64,000 nucleotides of DNA from assembly GCF_000002075.1 (NCBI RefSeq), contig NW_004797600.1, positions 37,733 to 101,732 of the forward strand, given 5' to 3'. Numbering within the stretch: the stretch's first letter is position 1; each line of letters starts with the position of its first letter. Below, in pieces: positions 10,398 to 25,300 of this stretch. The stretch is from Aplysia californica. Taxonomy: Eukaryota; Mollusca; Gastropoda; Aplysiida; Aplysiidae. Under the pieces are notes generated by a model. It searched no databases. It saw only the letters and a program-made list of their open reading frames with translations, and had not been told where the DNA came from. Both the position numbers and the translations under genes were made by a program.

Positions 10398-13300
10398 GTA
10401 AGTGGCAATTCTTTTATATTCAGTGAATGAGTACTTTTCTATGCTATGAGTGCTCAAGCATGGGTGTGTGTGTGTGTGTGTGTGTGTGTGNNNNNNNNNN
10501 NNNNNNNNNNNNNNNNNNNNNNNNNNNNNNNNNNNNNNNNNNNNNNNNNNNNNNNNNNNNNNNNNNNNNNNNNNNNNNNNNNNNNNNNNNNNNNNNNNNN
10601 NNNNNNNNNNNNNNNNNNNNNNNNNNNNNNNNNNNNNNNNNNNNNNNNNNNNNNNNNNNNNNNNNNNNNNNNNNNNNNNNNNNNNNNNNNNNNNNNNNNN
10701 NNNNNNNNNNNNNNNNNNNNNNNNNNNNNNNNNNNNNNNNNNNNNNNNNNNNNNNNNNNNNNNNNNNNNNNNNNNNNNNNNNNNNNNNNNNNNNNNNNNN
10801 NNNNNNNNTTTCAAATGCAGCTGTGTTGAGCTTGTTCTGTCTGTTTGGGAAGCTGAAGGGTATTCTCCAGTGTGTGCTGCTCCTTCTACTCTGTCATCAG
10901 CACACAATGTATTGTTGTTCTCATCTGCTTTGTACTACATTATTTGTTCACCCATCTTGAACCACAATCCTAAGGGGTTTTTTCTTTGTTCCTTTGAGCA
11001 AATGATGCAGCTGCTCCTAGTAGTTATTGATTAACTGCTTAAACTTGATCTTCATTGTTATTCTTCAACAAATAGATGCATGTGATATCTCAAACAAGCT
11101 TTTAAAAATTATCTCTTTTTATTTCCCTCTTACTTTGTTTCTGTTCTGCTTTTTTTGGTGCTATTCAGCGTTTTACTCTGCCTAATGTTGCGTATCTAGG
11201 ATGTTTTTTTTAACCCCTTCACTGCGTTTCCAGTGACTGCCTTCGGACACTTGTAGTGTAGTGACTAGATGATCTGATATTGCACGCAGAAGATGTGAGA
11301 TTAAAGCCCTTGTGGTTAGAAATTTTATTGAGTATCTCTGTCTTTCTGCTGGAACATTATATCCCTGTCAGCTCTGGTTGGCCTTGACAAGTAGGGCTTA
11401 AGCAGCCCATCTCCCAAATCATCTAAATTGTGCGGATGGGGTGTAAATCATCCACAGTTACTTTGATTGTCTTGGGCCCTTTATGGATTACAGAGTATAC
11501 CTAGGGGGGTCTCATGGCCTAGAGGTTAAGGTGTTCGCCTCTCATTCAAAGGTCCCGGGGTCGAATCTGGGTAGCAACGGAAAAGTTTTCCCCTTTAAAA
11601 TTGTCTCCTTTCATCCCCTTTCCTGCTCCCCAACAATGTTCTGTCGTTCTGGGCTTATGACTCTTTCTGCGGCCTTTCTACGGCTACTCCTTGGCTGCTT
11701 CTTATTGCTGTCTTTCAGCGACACCCCTGATCTTCTGGTAGGAAAGATCTACACCTAGCCTTCTCAGACAAGGGCGAAAAATCTCGGAGGTCTCATGTGC
11801 AAGTTGCGCATGTTAAAGATCCCTTGGTGGTCTAAAATCAATAAGAGTAGGCTTTGGCCACCTCCCAGGCAAAATTCAAAATTTCTTTTCAACTGAAAAT
11901 GTTTAAAGTGTCCCTTATGACCTTATGCAATTGCGAGCACCGTAAAACACTTACAAAAAAGGAGGAAAAAAAGGGTATGCCTGGCAGCGAAGGGTTAATA
12001 CCACTGTTATACTATCTGATGAAGTATGTGAACTAGTGAAAATGCCAAATAACTCTGTGTGTTTGCGGTCAAGAGATTATGAAACAACCTTTTAGAAAAT
12101 GTAAATATTAAAACATTGTTAAGTCTCTCTTTCTCCACAGTTGCTCTTCTGGAGTTGTACAATGAGGGAGGCAAGATTTATGACACAAACTTAAATCTAG
12201 TTCCCTTTTGTCGTGCTCTGGAGGACATATTTCGCCTGGGTCTTCAAAGTGAGTTTAGTCACTTTGTTCAAGGTGAATGTTTTCTTTGTTGACAGTGTGC
12301 TGTTTATCTTTGGGAAATATTTCAATTGTAGCATGAGACTCTTACCTTTTGATGATGAATAGATATAGACGCAATACCATCAGAATTGATCTTATGCCTT
12401 TGTAGGTTGGGACTGTCTTTTGTCTTGACTGACAGGTTTTTCATTTGAGCCATTGTAGGAAAGTGGGTGCAACATTTAGTTGTGAGAAAACTAATATGCT
12501 CTTGCTATCCAAAGACACAATTTAACAGGAAAGCACAAGGTTGACAGATGACAACTGATCTTTATTGTCCAGGTCTAATGGAGCTTCAAACACTTTTTCC
12601 GGTTTTAGCTATTTTGCTGTCATAGAATTGGGCCTAGCAATTGATTGGGTTTTTTGTTTTCCAGGGAATCATGGGCACTGGTTCACAAAAGCGGACTATT
12701 GGACAGTCTTTATCAAATTTGGAGACAAGTGAGTATTGCAGAAGTTAGCAAAGGTGCTCCGTACCTTCCTTCTGTTTATATTATTAGAACTTATCTTTGT
12801 GGGTGAAAATTGTCTCTTTAATAATGAATTATAATAATAAAGATCACTTTAATAATGCCTACTCCCTGGTGGTTCAAGGTGCTTCACAATAATCAACTAT
12901 TCGTGCCCATTCAATTTACAACAATTCTTTCAGATTCATTTAGACTTTGTATATTGACAAAGAACACATAGACGCAAAAAAACAATCATTGAAGGTAATG
13001 ATCAAATTAGTTCCTAAAATGGGATTTAGATAATCATTTTCAGACCAGATTTAAATGCAGTGGGAGGGGATTCCACACTGAAGGAGTAGCTGTCGAAAAA
13101 GCCCTGCCTCCAATTTTTTAAGGTTGTCAAGGCACAGTCTTGAGTAGTTTTTTTTATTAATATGAAAATTTCAAGATGGCATAAGATCCTGTAGTAAATT
13201 AGAAAGATATTTTGTGCCAGATCAATTAAACACTTACAGCCAATTACTGCAAATTTGCAATAAGTACAGGCTTTAACAGGGAGCCAATGTAGCTGTGAAA

Positions 13301-16300
13301 GCAATGGTCTTTGCATAATGGTATGGATTTATTTTGTTCATGTTTAAGAGAAGCTTGGAGAAAATATTTGTGATGAAAGCCATTTTAGTTCTTAAACAAA
13401 ATGCTAAAATGTAAATTTGCTCTGGAGGCACATGAGGGATGACAAAAGAAAAAAGAAAATCCAGGGCTCTAGAAAGTGTAAATCACAGGAAATAAAGGGA
13501 CCAATAAGTCTTCTGACACACACCACTTTAGGTTTCTTGATTAGGAGTTGGTGGAAGGTTTTGTGACAGAAAACTCTAGAATGACACACCATCTGGCACT
13601 GTCGATATGGATTGCCAGATTTTTCAAAGATTTTGTTATTGATAAGTTAGACAAAAGTTAAATGTTCATTTTCTGAACTGAACCTGTAAATCTATACTTC
13701 TCGAGATTTCCTAGAAGTCTGTATCTTTTCTGTCATGACGGGTGTGTCACACAGCCTTATAATTGTATCTGTGGGGGGGGTTTGTTCTTTTAAAAAAATT
13801 GATATGTTTTGTTTTGCTTTATTCCTTAAGAGTTTCCTCTCTTTTTATGGAGCTCTTTGCCCCTTTTGAAAATACAAGTTGCTTTAATAAGTTAACATGT
13901 CCCAGTTCTGTTTATGTGTGTTGCTTACAAGTTGTACACATGTACAAAGAAACACACACACTTCTTACTGTGAGTAAATAGTGTAGTCAATAAAGCTTTT
14001 CCTGCCCATCACAAAATGCACAATAAAACTGCAATTACTCATACATTTGTAATTTATGTCCGCTTGGGCATCGTCATACAAGTGTCAGTTTAACAAATGT
14101 GTGTCCCCAGTAACTCAAACAGGTAATTTCAGCGAACATGCTTTTTTATGCCTCTGTTTCAATCTTTATACTAGAAAGTTTTCCCTCTCATATGATTTCT
14201 AATTCTCACATTTAAGAATGAAAGTGTTGCTGGTCTTTATTCTCAACATGCTGGCCAGCCTTCTAAGCTTGGCGGGGCCTTACACATAGTGAGGAGGGGC
14301 TGCAGACTGATTGCCTGTGCAATTGACAGGGCCAAAGAGATCTTAAATAATATGAAAATCATACACATAATTGTTATTCGTATTTGTGTTAGTGCAATAT
14401 ATTTTTTGGTAGGAGTGTGTCCATTATGATGGAGGGTCCATAGCAATTTCTCCCTTAGTTCCTTTCAAATGCAGCTGTGTTGAAAGGCTCTCTCAGAGTT
14501 GACTTTGTCTGTTTTATCAGCCAGTTTAGTTAACCATTTCAAAGCTGCCTGTTTGACGTCGCTGGGTTTCAGGACATTTGAAACAATTAAATCAAACTGT
14601 CTCTGTGTGTTCATCAAATTTGAAATGATTGGTTTTGAGTTAATTACATTTCAGAATGAAAAAATGACCAGACTCTAATGTGTCATTTGTTGTTTCTGTT
14701 TTCTCTCTGTTTTTGGTTGTGATGAGAAAGAACAGTCTCAAATCTCAGCTGAGCTTCCATTGAAAAAGAAAGAGGGGAAAGGGCAAACGAGAAGAGAGGG
14801 GAGTAATCAATTACTGCCATCTGAGAGAGTTAATGTCGGGATTATGAAAAACGACCTGCCCAGGTTAGATAACGTGCTGGGTCCGAAGGTTAGGCTGTTA
14901 TTGTTGCTCTTGCTATGTTCTCTTATTTCATTTTCTGTGTCTCTGTAAGAGTGATGCTCATCTCTCTAGATTCAGTGTTCAAATATCCACTCAGTTGTTG
15001 TTGGTTCACTTCATGAAAATTTGTCATGATGGCGGGTTAGCAGTACAAGTACTCACTTACTAACTTAACTTGTAGATATACACATTTTGCTGATTGTCCA
15101 ATATTCATGAAAGACTCGAGTCAAAATGAAACGGTAGCTTGAGTTGTTTATCACAGATGGTTTTCATAAGAGGAATGTATTGAGGGCGAGTGGTATGAAA
15201 ATTTTGTCTTGAAATTGCATCCTTAGAAACCCTTAATGCAGGATAAAAGTGAACAAGAGATTTAAGAAATACCCTCATTCTTCTTTCCCAGTCGGAAAAT
15301 TGGAAGTAAAACAACAAAACTGTACAGACTTTTCCTGCTCCTGAGGAACAATGTATCTCAGAACCATACATATTTTTTAGAATAGATCAGATTCTGGGGA
15401 CTCTCATGGTATAGAGGTACAATGTTCACCTCTCATTTAATAGGTCCCAGGTTTGAAACCTGACAGTGACGGAAAATTTACTTCTCTAAAATTTTCTCCT
15501 TTCTCCTCCTTTCTGGTTTTCTAGTTCTGTTCTGTTGCCTACTTTCATCTCCACTTTCTGCCCCCCCCCCTCCCCTCACCTCCGGTCTCCTCAGGGCTCC
15601 TCTCCCCTTTACTCTTCTCTTTCTACTGTCCTCCTGATCCCTTCTTACTGATGTCTTTCAGCCATACTCCTAATCTTAGGATAGGTAAGATCTAACACCT
15701 AACCTTCTCGGATAAGGACAAAAAATGTAGGAGGTCCTTTAAAATTCCTTGGTGGTTCTTAAATCAAAGAGTAGGCTTCGGCCACCACCCAGGCAAATCA
15801 AAATTCCTACCAAAACTGAAAATAATCTAGTCTGTATAAAAAGGTATAAGAAGGCTACCTTCAAAATCGAAATGTGGCTGCCTGATGGCAAGGTGCTCTA
15901 CGAAGTAGGAAAAATCGTCACTCTGTTGAAGAAACAGCAGACTACCCCTGAGATCTAGATTATTTTTATTAGTACTATTGTTATTATTAGTACTGTTATT
16001 ATATTTCAGAAATTAATTATGAATTATGCAATCTCTGAAAGCTGCCATTAATTGTAATTAATTGTTCTTCAATACCTTTTGCTTTGTAATAATGACACTA
16101 TTGGTTAGGAGGGTGCCTCTGCTGGGACCTACTCTTTTAATATGGACCTGTTACAGTCAAACCTGTGTAAGACGGCCACCCATTGTCAAGGAGAAAAGTG
16201 GCCGTATAAGACAGGTGGCCGTCTTAGGCAGGACTGATCAAGATGAAGAAAGTAAACCCCATTCCCAATCAAAAGTAGCCGCATTATTGTTGTTTTTGTT

Positions 16301-19300
16301 GGTGGTGGTGGTTTGTATTTTGTTTGTTATTTTTATTTTGTGCAAGGGTGACAATAAAACGAAATGTTTCAGACAAGGAGGACCGAGGGCTATAGTAAAA
16401 CAAACATATGGGTGGCCACCACTCGAAAAACGAGCGACGTTTCTGTCACAAGTCCTTGTTGACGTCCATTGTTACTTTGTTACAGACTGGGTAAACAGTG
16501 ACCACTTATCTCACTTACGATTTGTGTATGAGCTCTGGGCGGGGCTTATGGGTTATGAGGGATCACATGCTTCCCTCACCAGCAGCTGGAAATTGGTACC
16601 TATTGGTCAACAGTGGGAGGGGCCTACACAACAGGATCGGTTGGAGGGACTACCTAACAACAACGACCGGTGATTAGATTATGATGGCTCGCCCACAACG
16701 CCAGGGGTCAATGCACAATTAATGACAAAACGTAATGAGTGGAGTCACTAAGGTGGCCGTCTTGGACAGGTGTTAATGCTTAGTGTGATAGGGGTTGTGT
16801 GTTAAAATATGGTGGCCGCTGCCGCGTTGGACAGGTGCCCGTTTTACACAGTTAAATTATATAGAAAAAACGCAAGGGGGGAAATGGAAAGTGGCCGTTT
16901 GTACAGGTGGCCGTCTTATAGAGGTGGCTGTCAGGGCAGGTTCGACTGTATTTCTGTTTGTCTCTCTTTTTTCCAACACCTAATGACCATTAACAAGTCC
17001 AATATGCTTTTGTTGTTCTAAGTAAAACAAGCTTTCTAATGTAAGTAACTACATAGTTATGGCGCTTACTGTTTAGAAGGGTGTTAGAATTGATACCAAA
17101 AATAAGAGTATAACAAAACAAAGTGATCTGGGGTTTTTTTCCCCAGGGCTGGTCCAGGACTTTTTCATCTGATCAAGTTTGTGAAAGATAATCAGAAGGT
17201 GAGCAGGTATTGTCAATGACGAGTCATCAACTCACAGGGGACACACCAGTGTAGTGGTTAGGGTCTTTGTCATCGCATGCAAAAGATGTGAGTTCGATTC
17301 CCATGTGGGTAGAATTTTTATTGAGCATCTCCATCTTTACTTTCGGCTGGGACGTTTAGTCCCTCTCGGCCCGCATAGGCCTTGACAGACAGGATTGAAG
17401 CAGCCCACTTCCTAAGTGATCTAAATTGTGTGGATGAGGGCATAAAACATCTACGTTTACAATTTGTAATTGCAGGGACACACTGAGCTTCGTTACAGTT
17501 TAGCACCTGACGGAGTGCTTCATTTGAATGATGTTCTCAAAACTCGGATAGTGACAGGGGGGGGGGGCATGTAGATTTTATATGAGTGGCTGGAGCGGAA
17601 GTTTAGATGGACTTTCTGTATCATATGCTCTTATCTCACTTTTGATCTCTGTGAGACATCATATCTGCAGATGAGTTGAAGACGGTTGGTGGATTCTCTG
17701 GCATTGTCTGCTCCTTCCAATTTATTCTAAAATTTCTGCATGTCGTTTCCTTTTCTTTTCCAAGCACATTGTGACAGTTGTCATGGTAATTTATCATAAA
17801 CTGTAACTCCATTGCCATTGTGAATAAATTTACAAAGCTCAATTTAACTTCTGAAAGAGTGAGACTGTTTTAGTTTTTACTTTCCTTACAACATAATAAT
17901 TTTTGTTTGGGGGGGGGGGGGGTGGCTCCACAAGTAAATGTCTGTCTCAGATTATGATAAGACAGGATGTAGAGTCTTGGGACACTCTTGTGTCGATGCA
18001 TGTTCTGACATATCCGTTATAATCCAGGTAGCTGATATTTAAGTGAAGTTTCTTTGAGCCTGAGATAGGGGTGTACTTAGATGAATGTGAGGTTGTTCAT
18101 GTAAAGATAAAACTTGTAAAGAATGGTATTGACTCTAAGGGTCTTACAGAGCTGTAATAATTTCCTCACCCAAAGCATCTTGAAAATAATAGTGATAGTA
18201 CTGTAGATTTAACCCTTACAGCACCAAGCTATTTTAAACCCTCATGTACCTCTAGCTCAGGTAATACAGGAGTCCGTGACTTCTCAGCCCCAGCCAGTAC
18301 TGACTGGGTCTGTAATTTTGTGCTGACAAAAAAAATTCTATACTGCTTTTCTTTGAAGTTTTAAAAGATAATGTAGAATATTTTTCAGAGACAATTCGCT
18401 ACCTAAGAATTTCAAAGTTTTATCTGCTCAGTACCTAGTTTTGAGAAATTTGATGTAAAAGATTTTGAGTTTCTCATCATGTCAAGCTTTTTCAAATGCA
18501 ATTTTACTAATATCTTGATAAAGACTCCAAATAATCTTACGATTTTGATAGAACAGATAGAATTTTGGGTTTCTGACCCCATGGTCTTAGTAACAGAAAA
18601 CAGCCAAAAATGTCAGGTTGCGAATTGCAAAGGTTACGGTAGAAGTACCCGATGGGATTTGAGGTGGCCTGCTTCCTGTAAGGGATGTATGTGACTGGGC
18701 CTGGGGGAAGGAGAACTGGTGAGGGGAATATATGTGGCTGAAACTTGAAGGTTTAATAAGCATCTGACTTCAATAGAGTTGCACTGTTCGCTGTGTATGT
18801 TGCAGAATTATGTGTATATAAATTACATTTTGTCATGACCATCTTTTAGAATAAGAAGTCTCAACTTTAAAGCAAGTTTGTTTAGCTCTGATATTTGAAC
18901 AATTTTAAAGTTTTGTTTCTCTGATGTATTGACATTGTCACTTTGTGGTAACTTTAAACAAAAATAGGTAGCATTTTGTAGGCACATATTTTCCATTGTT
19001 ATGAGATGTGTACATCTCTAATGCAAATTGTAGAAGTTTTCTTATATTTTAGTATTGCACTGTTTTTCACCAGCTTTGAGGGAATAAAGGATATTTTAAT
19101 AAATTTAGATCCTTTTGCTTTGCAGTTCATTGTTGTCATTTTGGGTTTTTTAAATTTCTGTTATCATCCAAAAAGGCAATGACAGATCAAGGCAGAGGAA
19201 GGTTATTTATTCGAGCCTGTCTTGTGAAGAAAGACCTGGCGTCCTTGGTGCAGAAGTTAAGGGATGATACAGCCTTTATTGAGGTACAACACTGCATTTT

Positions 19301-22300
19301 CCTATTTTTGTGATCTTCCTTGTATTCTATATACACAAAATTACAGGCATATTAACTTTTTTTTACTTGATTGAGGAAAGCTAACAAGTGTTACAGACAA
19401 TAATTATTAATTTTATTCTCTGCTGTCATAGTCACCTTATTCCTGTCATTACTGTCAGTCCTTGTAGTAGTTGTAGGCATTCTTGTTTCTGTAGGATTAC
19501 ATCACTGACATTGTAATGATGTGTGCCCTATAAATAGTGAATGTCAGTACTGAATTTTGCTTCGAAAATTTTGATGGCAAAATCTATGTTGTGGCATGCT
19601 TGTCTACCCTTCTTGCTTGTGGCTTTTTTTTTTCAGATACGGAAAGGTCCCATACTTTAGCATATGTACAAGTCCAAACTCCCCTATATAACGTCAAAAT
19701 TTTGAGACTCTGAAATAATGGTCTTGGTTAGAAATTTCTTTAATTAAAGTGTAATCAACATCATTAGATTGTGGACTCAGTTTTCCTTCTCTTTATATTT
19801 CTTCAGATGTGGTATGATTCGACGTCCATACTCCGCGATGATATTTTGTCAGGTGTGTATACATGTGAACTTTTTTTTTTGTCAGTGATTTCACTTTTAT
19901 TTCTGATGGAATAGTTGTCCCCTTTTTCAGTGTCTTTCAGCCTCAAGTGCTGTTGGCTGTTTTCTCTATGCCTCTTTTCTTTTAAGTCCCTTTCTTTCTT
20001 TCAAATTGTAATTCGTCATTTGCACTTACCTACTTACTTAAACTTACTTACATGTGCAGAGAGTTATCAGTCCCTCTATGATTACAGTGCATTTCTGTAT
20101 GAGGCGTGTTTGAAAATTGAAATATAGACATGCATAAGTCATCACAGATGCATATTGCTTCAGTTTAACCTATGGGTATCAAATCTGAAGATGTATGCAG
20201 TGCCCTTTGTCTTTGTGAGAGAGAAGATCCTTATTTCTGGTCTTATGAATGTGTAACATCATTTAAAAGATGGGCTGCTCCCATAGAAAAGCAGGCAAAT
20301 GTGAAGGCATGCTATTTACAAAAAAAGATTCCTTGTATACTTAATATTGTGTTTGGCAAACATGAAATATTCAGAAGTGGAGATTGGTACCGTATTGTGT
20401 GTTCAAAGAAAAGCATAGGAGTTTACAGGAAGATATTGATATTCTTTGAGTAGAACATCCAAGATCCTCCATGATAAGGAATATTGCAATTATCTAAAGT
20501 GGAGCCTCCTTTCTGAGAGTGCAACAGAACTTGATTATTCATAATCAATGGTTCCTGAAATTAACCATGGGATATCTGGAAGTTGGGAGAGAAACTGCAC
20601 TCTGATAGTGTCAAGGACCTACATGTTAACACCATTCCTAACACATCAGTTTTATGTGCATTTCTCACGGGTGTGGGTAGTCTAGTGATTAGGCTACGGG
20701 ACTGGTAATCATATGGTTGCGGATTTGGGGGATCGAACCTCAGGCCCAATGTTCTTAACGTGGAAATATTGTATTAAAGCAGCCCATGTATACAACATTT
20801 TACCACTTGAGATTGGTAAATCTATCAATGGTAAGAGTTTGACTGACCCCCTACCTCTTTGAAGGTACTCATATCCCTCAACTTTAGGGTTTTAAGCTGT
20901 GAAAAATGAGTCCACAGCCCAACTTGTAGTTTATAATTAAGTTATTGTTACCGATACAACTTGTAACATTGAAAATTAACATAAAAATAATTAGTTCTTT
21001 TTAATCTTGAATTACTTGTACTTAAAAGACCTATCTGTGATACCTTACTCTTTTGTATTCCTAACCCCCCCCACACCACCCCTCAGAAATATTCCTCTCT
21101 CTCCTGGCTGAGGTTCAGAACATTCCGTTCAGTTTATATTTGAAAAACGCCAGCTTCCTGGACACTACCTGGGACATGGCTGTAAGTATTATTTAATAAA
21201 AGATTACAGAAGTGCATGCTGTAGAGGAAACAAAGGATAGAGTGCTGGCATCTGTGGTGTAGTGATTAAACGCTTCTCTGTAGCATGCTGGAGACTAGAG
21301 TTCAATTCCTAAGTGGGGATAATTTTTAAAGAGTGTATTGGTCTTTTTGCTGGGATGTTGTCTCCCTCTCAGCCCAGGTTGGCTCTGACAGGCAGGGTCA
21401 GAAGCCCGCCTTATAAATGATCTAAATTGTGTCGATGGGGACATAAAAATATCGTTATCTAAAAAAAAAGATAAAAGGACATCAGTGTTTGTACAGGGGG
21501 ACAAAGGATTTAATAACATTGGTGCACATTTTAGGAGAAATAAAGGTTAAAGTGCCTTTAGTGCACATAATAGGAGAAAGGGGGAAACAAAATATATAAT
21601 AATATTAGTGCAGCTTTTAAGAGTAGCAAGGGATATAGTGATATAAGCACACATTCTACATGGAAACAAGGAATATATTGATGTAAGTGCACACTTTAGA
21701 GGAAACAAATGATTGAGTGACATCAGTGGATGTTGTAGAGGAAACAAGGGATATGATAACATTATTGCGCATTTTAGTGGAAACAAGTAATATAGTAACA
21801 TTAGCGCATGTTTTAACACATTAGTGACTATATGTTGGCATTATGAGCCTGTTCCAGAGGGGTACTATAATTACATAAATAAATTGTGAGCTTTAAACTT
21901 TTGTGCAAATGATCGATGGTGGATGCTGTGATGTGGTCTGCTCCTTCTATTTCCATTAGTGTTACTAATATCCCTCTCTTCTCCATGCAATATATCGGCT
22001 TCTGTAGTGTAATGGTTAGACTCTTCACTGTTGCTAACAGAAGATGTGAGTTCTATTCCCAAGTGAGGAAGTTATCTTCTCGGGAAATCGCGTCTTATCT
22101 GTTTGGATGCCGTACAACACACAGCCCAGGTTGACCTTCACTAGAAGGATTGAAGCAGTCCGTCTCCTACATCTAAATTTGGCCAATGGGGCTGTAGTAC
22201 TTTTTACGATCAATCACTAAGCTGATGTATAGCTCTTGCCCTGCTGGCACTTCCGGAAGTCTCCCTCTGCAACATTTCCTTGTGTTTGCTCTCAAGTTTT

Positions 22301-25300
22301 GCTGGCACTTGAGGGGTGTATTCCCACTTACTTTACCAACTCTACATTGGGTATAAAGACGATATTTTCATTTCTTGTTTGTTTTTTGTCAATCAGGAGT
22401 ACAGAGACTATGAATTCGTCCCATGCAATGTACTAGGAGTCCACTTACAGTAAGTATTTCTCATACATTTAACCATTATGTGTACTCTGGTGGAATGCCA
22501 ATTTAATAGTTTCGTTCTTTTTAGGGTACTGTGTTTGAAAAAATTCTTTTTTACTCTCAATTGTTTCATCTTTTATTTGACTATGAATATTATAACAGTT
22601 ACAAGAGATTGTTAATTAGTTACATACATTTTCAAACAAGTCCCTTAAGCTGTCAGCTTTACAGAATCTAGTGAAAGTTTTACCAGAACTCTCCCTTTTC
22701 TCGATCTTTGACATATTTAGCTCTACATGTGACATTTCTTTGTCCATTTGTGGCCCTTTTTACATTGGTGTTTCTGTCCTTTTCAGCTATGTGGACACGC
22801 ATCTTGTGGTCACTGATGTGGACGCTGAAAGTGTTGCTGCTGAAGATGTAAGTGTTCTTTGATCAGACGGAGAAACAGTCTCCTCCTATATGAACGGAAT
22901 TTGTTGTGTGTTTACTTTTTCCTCAATACAGATACAGCAGAGATAAAGATATGTTTTCACTCACTGTTGTCTGTGATTTACTTTCATAGAAATGCTCAGG
23001 ATCATTGACACAACTAGTGAATCACAATGTGATTCACTATTTAAGGTGGACATGGTGTAAATGTAGATATAATTATTTGTGTATATTTTTTTCTGTATAA
23101 TTTTGTAAAGTGTATTTCTTATTTGTTTTCAGGGTAAGATAAGCGTTGGTGATGTCATGGATGAGCTGTATACAGAGAGCCTTCGAGGGGCAAAGAGAGG
23201 AAAGGTAAGGTGGATTAGGCTGTCGGTGCTTTTATTCTTTGACTGTATACTACAGGATGATATACTCCTCTGAACAAGAGTCTTCAGCGATAAATTGACA
23301 ATATACCTAACAGTGATGATGATGTTTTGTTTTATTTTTCAAGCTGAGGTTCTTTTAGTACAATAGTTTGATGGCAAAAACTATGTTGCCGCAAAGGGTC
23401 CAACTCCAACACTCAGTAATGTTGATCTTGCCACTGGCATTGTTGATGGGTGGGGGTGGGGGTGGGGGTTGAAGGGGAGAGGGGGGAGTTGGTATTTTTT
23501 TCTCAAACAGAAGAGTGAAGAATGAATCGTCTTGTAATATACAGGTTTTACTGTATTGAGCACAGATGACTCTTTCTTGACCTTTTGATAAACTCTGAAG
23601 TCTCTAGTTGTAAAGCATCGTATACACGGACTGCTTTGATGGATATTTTCATGTTTTAAAAAAATATTAATCTATGAGCTGTTTGCTTTCATGTTTTGAG
23701 CTTGTCCTTCCAAGAATTAGAAATGCTTAAACTTGTTCGTATAATCCCTGAGTTTTGTGCAATTGATGAATGATGGAAGGATGGCAGACTGAAAGTAGAA
23801 TAAATAAATGAAGGTAAATTTGATGAAACAATCAAACTTAGAAGAATGTCATGAATGTGAAAACATACCAAGTTTAGCTTCATACTACTACAGGTCTCGT
23901 TGTCATGAAAATAAACAATTATTCTTGTTGTGGTCTTTATTATGTGATTTTTTCTTGGTTTGTTATAGAAACAAGTAGATAGCAGGGCGTTGATTGGCTA
24001 GTCTGATTATGTCATCATATTATGAGTTTTTTTCTCCACTTAGAAAGTCATAGCATGTATCTTCGCGATTTGGGGGGGGGGGGTTATTTTAAAGCATTTG
24101 GTTTACAGGGGTAGGCCCAGAACAACATACTTAGGGAACCTAAACAAATGGGTAACAGGGAAAGATCAGGGAAACGTAGCTTTTCTGAGAGCATTCGAGC
24201 AAAGGAATGAATGGAAAATCATGATCGCCGATGTCTGTCGCAGATCTGGCACTGGATGATGATGATGATGGTGTACACTTAAGTAACCTTAGAGTGGCCC
24301 TAAGTTCACATTCCAAATTACAGCATTATTGGATGATTGGTTATTAAAAGATCTTTTTCTTCCCCTTAGAATAATGTTAATGAAATATCCCAACAAGATC
24401 CTTGTTAACCATATTTTTTTAAGCTACAAATTTTGACCAATAGGATGTGCCCAGCAATTTCTGGGAGGGTAAGAATTTGCCTATTGATTTCTTGCTCTTC
24501 TGAAGGGTGCCACAAGTACACTATTTTTATTTACTATCATTTTGCTGTTTCTGTCTATGTCTTACTTGTTCCCAGAGCTACAAGAGAATTGCTGTGCCTG
24601 TATTCTTTTTTTTATTCACTCAAACATAGACATTGCTAATTTTTTCTTTGATGGTTCTCCAGGTGAGGGATCTGTTCCAGTTGTACAAGGGGATGCCAGT
24701 CTATGTCAGTTTTGTCAAGGTAATTGATTAGAGCGTTCACACTGCAGGTGGTTGGAGGACGCCACTGTGGGTCCAATTTTTTCCCCCTCTTTTATTTCTG
24801 TGTGTCTGTATTGAGATTTCTTTACTCTGAAAGACAGTTATTGTGTCAATGTACTTGTTTTTACTCAAACAAAAGCAGTGACAAGGTATGTAGATTTTCT
24901 CACATGTACACCCTCCAGTTTCTGAGTTTGAAGGCCTTGGATTGACATGAGATAAGCAGGAGAGGTAGGCCCAGGGCAGAAATGTCAGGACAGGCAGAAA
25001 TTGGGACCTGTACTCCTTTTGGAAGACAAAGGCTGATGATGATTAAGTCATACCTGAGACTGTACTGTTCTATGTGATTTTCCAATTCCGTGGGTACAAA
25101 CTTCTTTTCAAAGACATAGTTATACCATCTGAGCTTCAGAGTTCCTTATTTCCTTTGTCTATTCTTTTTTTCTTTTGTCCGCGTACTTAAATTTTTATTT
25201 TTCCTGAACTGAGTTGTGTACTTTTAGAATGATTATATGTTTGAAATTCATTGTCAAGATGTGAATTTTCATTTGCCACTTTTTGTAATTTCAATTTACT

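Larger units (their letters stand above)
11214..11994 (+). mobile_element. TTAA-flanked TIR element enclosing two SINEs
   Basis: Left end CCCCTTCACTGCGTTTCCAG and right end CCTGGCAGCGAAGGG, inverted, each with perfect TTAA outside (11210-11213 and 11995-11998). Nearly all of the interior is SINE sequence (11245-11458 and 11504-11960). Either a MITE heavily hit by SINEs or two unrelated TTAA ends. Confidence 0.5.

Noticed and set aside
11515-11570. Functional tRNA gene
   Set aside because: Pol III A- and B-box-like motifs are present, but the sequence does not fold into a clover leaf and continues into a SINE body.
16062-16673. 203-codon ORF with a hydrophobic segment in the family A element, partly matched by an ORF in the inverted copy (62301-62666, minus)
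   Set aside because: In the shared part, most of the base differences I could compare change the amino acid and only about three are silent. The hydrophobic part comes from GTT/TGT runs. No sign of selection on a protein.
20172-20453. 93-codon ORF in intron 6
   Set aside because: Looks protein-like in parts, but has no homologous motif, no acceptor or donor that fits the gene phases, and no support in flanking sequence.
21547-21819. Minus-strand ORF with repeated LFPLKCA-like units
   Set aside because: Translation of the degenerate minisatellite, not a repeat protein.
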